This document shows, in pieces, positions 5,339 through 9,956 of a DNA stretch of 9,956 bases. Source of the stretch: Gemmatimonadota bacterium. GTDB lineage: Bacteria > Gemmatimonadota > Gemmatimonadetes > Palauibacterales > Palauibacteraceae. The stretch is from positions 1-9,956 of the forward strand of contig JAUVTH010000038.1 in assembly GCA_030601615.1 (NCBI GenBank). The letters are read 5' to 3'. A program made the position numbers and the translations under genes. Within the stretch, counting starts at the first letter, position 1. Every line of letters begins with the position of its first letter. The notes below the pieces were generated by a model, which saw only the letters and a program-made list of their open reading frames with translations, ran no database searches and was not told where the DNA came from.

Positions 5339-8300
5339 TCAGGCCGGCGATGGGTCCGTTGCGTTGATCACCTGCTCTTCGGGATCGGGCTTCGTGGGCC
5401 TCTCTCTCCGGAGCAGGAAGTAGATGCCCGGCACAACCACCAGTGTCAGCGGCGTCGATGCCAGTGAGCCGGTGATCAGGGCGACAGCGAGTCCCTCGAA
5501 GATCGGATCGAACAGGATCACGATCGCCCCGATGATCACCGTTCCGGCCGTGAGGGCAATCGGCCGGGTGCGCACGGCACCCGCTTCGAGCACCGCCTGC
5601 TTCAACGGAATGCCGGCATCCAGACGCGCTTCCAGGTAGTCGATCAAGAGGATCCCGTTCCGCACCATGATCCCGGCGAGCGCGATCATCCCGATCATCG
5701 ACGTGGCCGTAAAGAAGGCCCCGAAAGCGAGATGGCCCGGTGCGATTCCGATCAGCGTGAGCGGAATCGCCGTCATCATCACGAGCGGGGTTACGAAGCT
5801 GCCGAACCAGGCTACGAGAAGACCGTAGATCAGCAGTAACGCCCCCGCGAACGCGATGCCGAGGTCCCGGAACACTTCGTACGTCACCTGCCATTCGCCG
5901 TCCCACTTCATGACCGGCTGCTCGACGGTGCTCGGCTGACGTGTGTAGAGCTGTCCGAGGCCCGCACCCGATGGCAGCTCGATCTCGGAGATCCGGTCCT
6001 GCAGGTCGAGAATCGCGTACACCGGACTCTCTTCGGCGCCGGCCACTTCCGCCGTTACGTAGACGACGCGCTGTCCGTTCTTTCGATCGATCGGTTGGGG
6101 CACGGTCGCCGTTTCGCTCTCGACGAGCTGCCCCACCGGAACCATCCCTCCCAGCCGGGAGGCGACGTGCAGTGCCCCGATCCTATCTGCCCCCGAGCGA
6201 ACCTCTTCCGGAAGGCGAACGCGCACGGGAACCGGTGCCCGTGCCTGCGGGGCCGACAGATACGTGGCTACCGTGCCTCCAAGGCCGACGGCGAGCGCAT
6301 GTACGACCTGCTCCTTCGCCACTCCCGCGAGAGCCGCCTTCTCCTCGTCCACCGACAGGCGCAGCTCCTCCTGCGGATCAGTCAGCGACCAGTCGATAGC
6401 AACTACACCGGGGTGTTCCGCGAACCGCAGCATGACCTGCTCCGCGACCTGCCGCTGTGCCAACTCGTCCGGCCCGTAAACCTCGGCCACCAGGGTGGCG
6501 AGAACCGGCGGTCCCGGTGGCACCTCTACGATCTTGGCCCGCGCGCCGGTACCGGATTCAGCTACGACCGAATCGACGATCGGCCGAACGGTTTTCGCGA
6601 TGTCGTGGCTCTTAGCGCTCCGATCAGACTTATCAACGAGGTTTACCTGAATATCCGCAACGTTATTCCCTCTACGTAGATAGTAATGTCGGATCATTCC
6701 GTTGAAGTTGAATGGCGCTGCCACTCCGGCGTAGACCTGGACATCGGCGATCTCCGGCACCGCCTCGAGCCCGCGAGCTACGTCGAGGGCCAGCGCCGCG
6801 CTTGTCTCAAGGGTGGTCCCTTCGGGGAGATCCAGGATCACCTGCATCTCATTCTTGTCGTCAAACGGGAGCATCTTCAACAACACGGCGCGCGTGAAGA
6901 ACAGTCCCGTCGTTCCGAGCAACAGAAGCACCACCACCCCGAGAACGGCGACCAACCGGGCCGGCTTATCGAGCAGCGGCTCCATTAACCGCCGGTACGC
7001 CCGATAGATCTTCGTTTCCTCGAGCACGTAGGCCGATTCTTCATCTTCGCCCTGGTACGCCTTACCGAGAAGGCGGAATGCGAGCCACGGGGTGCCGATC
7101 AGCGCGACGAGAAGCGAGAACATCATCGCGATGCTGGCCCCGATGGGCATCGGGCTCATGTACGGACCCATCAGACCCGACACGAACAGCATCGGAAGTA
7201 CCGCCGCGATCACGGTCAGGGTCGCCAGAATGGTCGGGTTGCCGACCTCGTCCACCGCGGCCCGTGCGGCAGCCCGAAGCGGACGGTCCCTCATTCGGAA
7301 GTGCCGCTCCATGTTCTCGGCAACGATGATCGAATCGTCGATCACGATTCCCGTCACGAAGATCAGCGCGAACAGGGTCACCCGGTTCAGGGTGTAGCCG
7401 AAGATCTGGTACACGAACAGCGTCAGGGCGAATGTGATCGGCACCGCCAGCATCACGACCACGGCGCTCCGCCAGCCCATGAACACTGCGATCACGATGC
7501 CCACAGCGATTACTGCGAGCCCCAGATGCTCCTTGAGCGTCGTGACCTTCTCGCGGGCTGTCTCACCGTAGTTTCGGCTGACCAGCGCTTCCACGTCGAC
7601 CGGCACGACCCTGCCCTCCAGGCGGCCCAGCGTGTGCTCGAGCCTGTTCCCCACTTCGGTGGCGTCAGCGCCCGGGCGTTTGGACACTGTAATGCTGACC
7701 ATTGGCCTCAGGGCCTCCCCTGGCCTCCCGTGGAACGTGTAGCTGTCCACCTCGGCGGGACCGTCCGTCACCCGGGCGATGTCACCCACCTGCACGAGGC
7801 GGCCGTCCCGTACGTCGAGCACGACCCCGGCCACGTCGTCGGCCGTCCTCAGAAACGCACCCCCTACGACGCGGACTACCCGATCGGCGGCAGAGTACCG
7901 GCCGGCCTCGAAGCTCACGTTGACCGCATTGAGCCGTTCGACGACCGTCCCGGGATCCACGCCAAGCTCGGTCATTCGCTCCAGCGACAGCTCGACTCTC
8001 ATCTCACGTGGCTGCCCGCCGATGACCTGTACGTCGCGCACGTCCGGAACCGCTTCGAAGGCGGTTGCCGTTTCCTCAGCGATGCGGCGAAGCTCGGCGT
8101 GGTCCCGGTCTCCCGTGAGGGTGACAGAGAAGAATGGCACGTCGTCGATCGAGACCGTCTTGACAAGCGGAAACACGAGGCTCGCGGGCATCCGGTCCGC
8201 GTATTTCATCAGAGTGGCGTAGAGCCGTATGAGACTGTCCTCGAGATCCCTCCCGACCTCATAGCGCACCGTCACCAGTCCGAATCCGGGCTCGGCATGA

Positions 8301-8560
8301 CTGTAGACGTACTCCACCCCTTCGATCCCCGAGAGAACGTTCTCGAGCGGTATGAGGGCCCGGTTCTCGATTTCCTCGGGCTCGGCTCCTGGCATGGGCA
8401 GATAGATATCGGCCAGAGGCACGATGATCTGAGGCTCTTCCTCGCTCGGGAGGGTGGACATCGTGTAGACTCCGAGCCCGAGCGCCGCCGCCAGCAGCAG
8501 GGGGGTGAGCTTCGAAGTCAGGAACGCGTCCGCGAGGCGTCCCGCGATCTCGGTCTTCAT
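5339..8560 (-). CDS. RND-family efflux permease (inner-membrane pump, AcrB/CusA superfamily)
   Basis: This 1073-residue protein is the proton-driven pump of a tripartite exporter. It shows the RND duplication: one helix at about 18-37, a large periplasmic loop, six helices at about 346-556, a second periplasmic loop, and five helices at about 901-1050. The fourth helix has TGIVIDDSIIVAENMERH with adjacent Asp408-Asp409, the proton-relay pair at nearly AcrB numbering (407/408). Helix 10 has GIMVRNGILLIDYLEA, with Arg967 where AcrB has a Lys. The motif KMLPFDDKNEMQ (562-573) at the second periplasmic half is typical of a group annotated only as 'efflux RND permease'. The Asp pair argues against a plain CzcA-type metal pump, but substrate is unknown. 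I prefer the ATG at 8558-8560, which overlaps the adaptor stop as ATGA, over an in-frame ATG at 8587 whose extra nine residues lie inside the adaptor gene. Confidence 0.95.
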   Translation of the reverse strand: MKTEIAGRLADAFLTSKLTPLLLAAALGLGVYTMSTLPSEEEPQIIVPLADIYLPMPGAEPEEIENRALIPLENVLSGIEGVEYVYSHAEPGFGLVTVRYEVGRDLEDSLIRLYATLMKYADRMPASLVFPLVKTVSIDDVPFFSVTLTGDRDHAELRRIAEETATAFEAVPDVRDVQVIGGQPREMRVELSLERMTELGVDPGTVVERLNAVNVSFEAGRYSAADRVVRVVGGAFLRTADDVAGVVLDVRDGRLVQVGDIARVTDGPAEVDSYTFHGRPGEALRPMVSITVSKRPGADATEVGNRLEHTLGRLEGRVVPVDVEALVSRNYGETAREKVTTLKEHLGLAVIAVGIVIAVFMGWRSAVVVMLAVPITFALTLFVYQIFGYTLNRVTLFALIFVTGIVIDDSIIVAENMERHFRMRDRPLRAAARAAVDEVGNPTILATLTVIAAVLPMLFVSGLMGPYMSPMPIGASIAMMFSLLVALIGTPWLAFRLLGKAYQGEDEESAYVLEETKIYRAYRRLMEPLLDKPARLVAVLGVVVLLLLGTTGLFFTRAVLLKMLPFDDKNEMQVILDLPEGTTLETSAALALDVARGLEAVPEIADVQVYAGVAAPFNFNGMIRHYYLRRGNNVADIQVNLVDKSDRSAKSHDIAKTVRPIVDSVVAESGTGARAKIVEVPPGPPVLATLVAEVYGPDELAQRQVAEQVMLRFAEHPGVVAIDWSLTDPQEELRLSVDEEKAALAGVAKEQVVHALAVGLGGTVATYLSAPQARAPVPVRVRLPEEVRSGADRIGALHVASRLGGMVPVGQLVESETATVPQPIDRKNGQRVVYVTAEVAGAEESPVYAILDLQDRISEIELPSGAGLGQLYTRQPSTVEQPVMKWDGEWQVTYEVFRDLGIAFAGALLLIYGLLVAWFGSFVTPLVMMTAIPLTLIGIAPGHLAFGAFFTATSMIGMIALAGIMVRNGILLIDYLEARLDAGIPLKQAVLEAGAVRTRPIALTAGTVIIGAIVILFDPIFEGLAVALITGSLASTPLTLVVVPGIYFLLRRERPTKPDPEEQVINATDPSPA

Positions 8561-9612
8561 CGCCCACCATCCGGAGAGAAGACCCATGCGACGATTTCCG
8601 TCGCGCTGGCGCGCGCACCGTCCACCAGGCCGGGATCGGGTTCGCGGACGACGAGGGCGCCTTCGCGCAGACCGGCCAGTACTTCGACGGCATCACCCGT
8701 TCGGCGGCCCGTCCGGATCCACCGGACCCGGAGAGCATCGCCCACGACTACGAACACTCCCGTGAGCTGGCCGCGGCGCACGAGCGCGTCGAGAGGAATC
8801 CAGGCGCTCCGCTCTCCCCTGCCCGCCATCTCGATGCGCGCGAACGTGCCGGCTACAGGGAGATCCGTCGACTCGTCGAACGTCGCCTCGATCCGGAACC
8901 GGTGACTCGACAGCTCGATCACCGGCACGACCCGGCTGACGGTGGCCGCCCAGCGCTCTCCATTCTCCGGTCGAACCACGCTGACCCGATCGCCCACGGA
9001 AACGAAGTCCGCCAGAGATGCCGGAAGATCCGCTTCGACCTTCAGATCGCCCGCGCCGGAAATCAGCAGAACCGGTCTGCCCGGCACCGCGAGATCACCC
9101 GGATCCACGAGACGCGCCGTGACGGTGCCGTCGAACGGAGCACGCAGCACTACGTACTCCCGCGCCGCCCTTGCCTCATCCAACACCGCTTCGGCGGTCC
9201 TCAGGCCCGCCTCTGCCTGGTCGAGCTCCTGCCGAGTCGCCGCGCCATCCCGCTCCAGGTTCGAGAGGCGGTCGAATGTGCGACGCGCGACAACCGCCTG
9301 GGCCTCGGCTCGTGCCACCGCCGACTCGACTCCCGACGCCTCGAGCCGCACGAGGACCTCACCCCTGTGAACCGAGGTTCCGACGTCGACCAGAACGGCC
9401 TCCACTGTGCCGCTCGCCCGGGTCGCAAGGTTCGCGCTCTCGCGGGCCACGATCCTGGCCGGAACCTGGGCCCCGGACTCAGCGGATGTCGCGGCGCTTA
9501 CGAGCACCGTGCCGGCGTCTGCCACACTGTCCACTTCGCCCGGCTCTTCTCCGCCGCATGCGGCCATCGAAGCCAGCATCAAAGGTGCGAGCAACATCGC
9601 GTATCGCTTCAT
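8557..9612 (-). CDS. RND efflux periplasmic adaptor (HlyD/AcrA-type membrane fusion protein), lipoprotein
   Basis: This 351-residue protein bridges the inner-membrane pump and the outer-membrane channel. The N-terminus MKRYAMLLAPLMLASMAAC is a lipoprotein signal with an acceptable but not ideal lipobox (MAAC), so Cys19 is probably lipid-anchored. Domains in order: first half-lipoyl (about 63-91, ASGTVEAVLVDVGTSVHRGE), alpha-hairpin (about 96-150, Ala/Arg/Glu-rich with EAQAVVARRTFDRLSNLER), second half-lipoyl (154-186, LRAPFDGTVTARLVDPGD), beta-barrel (about 190-262) and a membrane-proximal domain (about 268-335). The hairpin is short, as in pump adaptors of this kind. Its ATG overlaps the channel gene stop as ATGA, and its stop overlaps the permease start the same way, so the three products are likely made in coupled amounts. 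Confidence 0.94.
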   Translation of the reverse strand: MKRYAMLLAPLMLASMAACGGEEPGEVDSVADAGTVLVSAATSAESGAQVPARIVARESANLATRASGTVEAVLVDVGTSVHRGEVLVRLEASGVESAVARAEAQAVVARRTFDRLSNLERDGAATRQELDQAEAGLRTAEAVLDEARAAREYVVLRAPFDGTVTARLVDPGDLAVPGRPVLLISGAGDLKVEADLPASLADFVSVGDRVSVVRPENGERWAATVSRVVPVIELSSHRFRIEATFDESTDLPVAGTFARIEMAGRGERSAWIPLDALVRRGQLTGVFVVVGDALRVRWIRTGRRTGDAVEVLAGLREGALVVREPDPGLVDGARASATEIVAWVFSPDGGR

Positions 9613-9956
9613 CGGTCGTTCCCGTCCTGGTGCAGTGTGGTGACGAACCGCAGCCGGGCCTCCGCCATCCGGAAACCGGCCTGCACGTCGATCGCATGAC
9701 TTTCGGCCTGGGCCCTGCGTGACTCCGCCTGAAGGAGGTCTGCAGCGGTAGCGAGTCCTTCCTCGAATCGGCGCCGCATCAACTCGGCGCCCACTGTCGC
9801 CGCCTCTTCAGCTGCCAGCGTGGCCTCCACGCCTTGTCGGGCCGCGATCACTCCGTTGCGCGCCTCGGCGAGCTCTGCGCTCGCCTCCCGCAGGGCCGTC
9901 TCGTACCGGGTGTCGGCGATGGAATGCACTGCGCTCGCCCGCTGACTGTCTTTCGA
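9609..9956 (-). CDS. TolC-family outer-membrane efflux protein, C-terminal end (gene continues past the right edge)
   Basis: Only the last 115 codons are present and the reading frame is open to the window edge, so the true start is outside. The sequence is a long Ala/Glu/Arg-rich amphipathic helix pair, with RRRFEEGLATAADLLQAESR about 40-60 residues before the end. This 'G-A-x-x-D-L-L-x-A' turn between the two helices is the hallmark of the second repeat of outer-membrane efflux proteins. It is followed by AESHAIDVQAGFRMAEARLRF, typical of the last tunnel helix. The position directly before, and overlapping (ATGA), an RND adaptor gene makes a channel for this pump the obvious reading. Beta-barrel strands and signal peptide are not visible in this fragment. 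Confidence 0.88.
   Translation of the reverse strand, partial: SKDSQRASAVHSIADTRYETALREASAELAEARNGVIAARQGVEATLAAEEAATVGAELMRRRFEEGLATAADLLQAESRRAQAESHAIDVQAGFRMAEARLRFVTTLHQDGNDR

Noticed and set aside
5339..8587. Metal (CzcA/CusA) efflux as the specific function of the pump
   Set aside because: The helix-4 Asp-Asp pair is typical of drug/hydrophobe pumps and no Met or Cys metal relay was evident; the substrate was left open.
7301..8905. A 534-codon open frame on the plus strand, antisense to the permease
   Set aside because: Its product is His/Arg/Asp/Pro-rich without any recognisable motif, and it lies opposite a well-conserved RND gene; long antisense frames are expected in GC-rich coding DNA.
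1..9956. CRISPR arrays, tRNA/rRNA genes, insertion sequences, attachment sites
   Set aside because: I scanned for spaced direct repeats, transposase-like frames and structured RNA signatures and saw none; nearly all bases are in conserved genes on one strand.

Overview
The window is a high-GC (by eye mid-60s %) bacterial chromosomal segment in which every supported gene lies on the minus strand, so transcription runs from right to left. It holds eight genes: two cut by the window edges, six complete. SecD/SecF, a lipoprotein-type RND adaptor and a TolC-family channel indicate a Gram-negative (diderm) bacterium. The GC level, the acidic Ala/Thr/Asp-rich insert in SecD and the general gene style would fit Gemmatimonadota or a similar lineage, but that placement is a low-confidence inference; no rRNA or marker tree is available here.

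Right part (about 9956 to 4707): a tripartite RND efflux operon, in transcription order the C-terminal end of a TolC-family outer-membrane channel, a lipoprotein periplasmic adaptor (HlyD/AcrA type), a 1073-residue RND permease, a small PII/CutA-like soluble protein of the kind found beside RND pumps, and a 70-residue two-helix membrane protein of the DUF2892/YgaP-like family. The first three genes are joined by ATGA stop-start overlaps. The last two have strong Shine-Dalgarno sites and short gaps. The exported substrate cannot be read from the sequence.

Middle (4706 to 4587): a 120-base intergenic stretch with a perfect 11-bp hairpin and a weak candidate promoter. It probably separates the efflux operon from the housekeeping genes to its left.

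Left part (4586 to 1): secD and secF (12-base gap), encoding the proton-driven accessory subunits of the Sec translocon; then, after an 84-base gap with a second hairpin, tatD (a metal-dependent TIM-barrel nuclease) overlapping by 4 bases the start of mutL (mismatch-repair ATPase), which runs out of the left edge. yajC, often found before secD, is absent here.

Most of the window is conventional. The parts most worth a second look are the two small accessory genes after the pump (especially the Cys/His-bearing C-terminal tail of the PII-like protein), the low-complexity insert in SecD, and the hairpin/promoter arrangement before secD. I found no CRISPR array, tRNA, rRNA, insertion sequence or phage gene.
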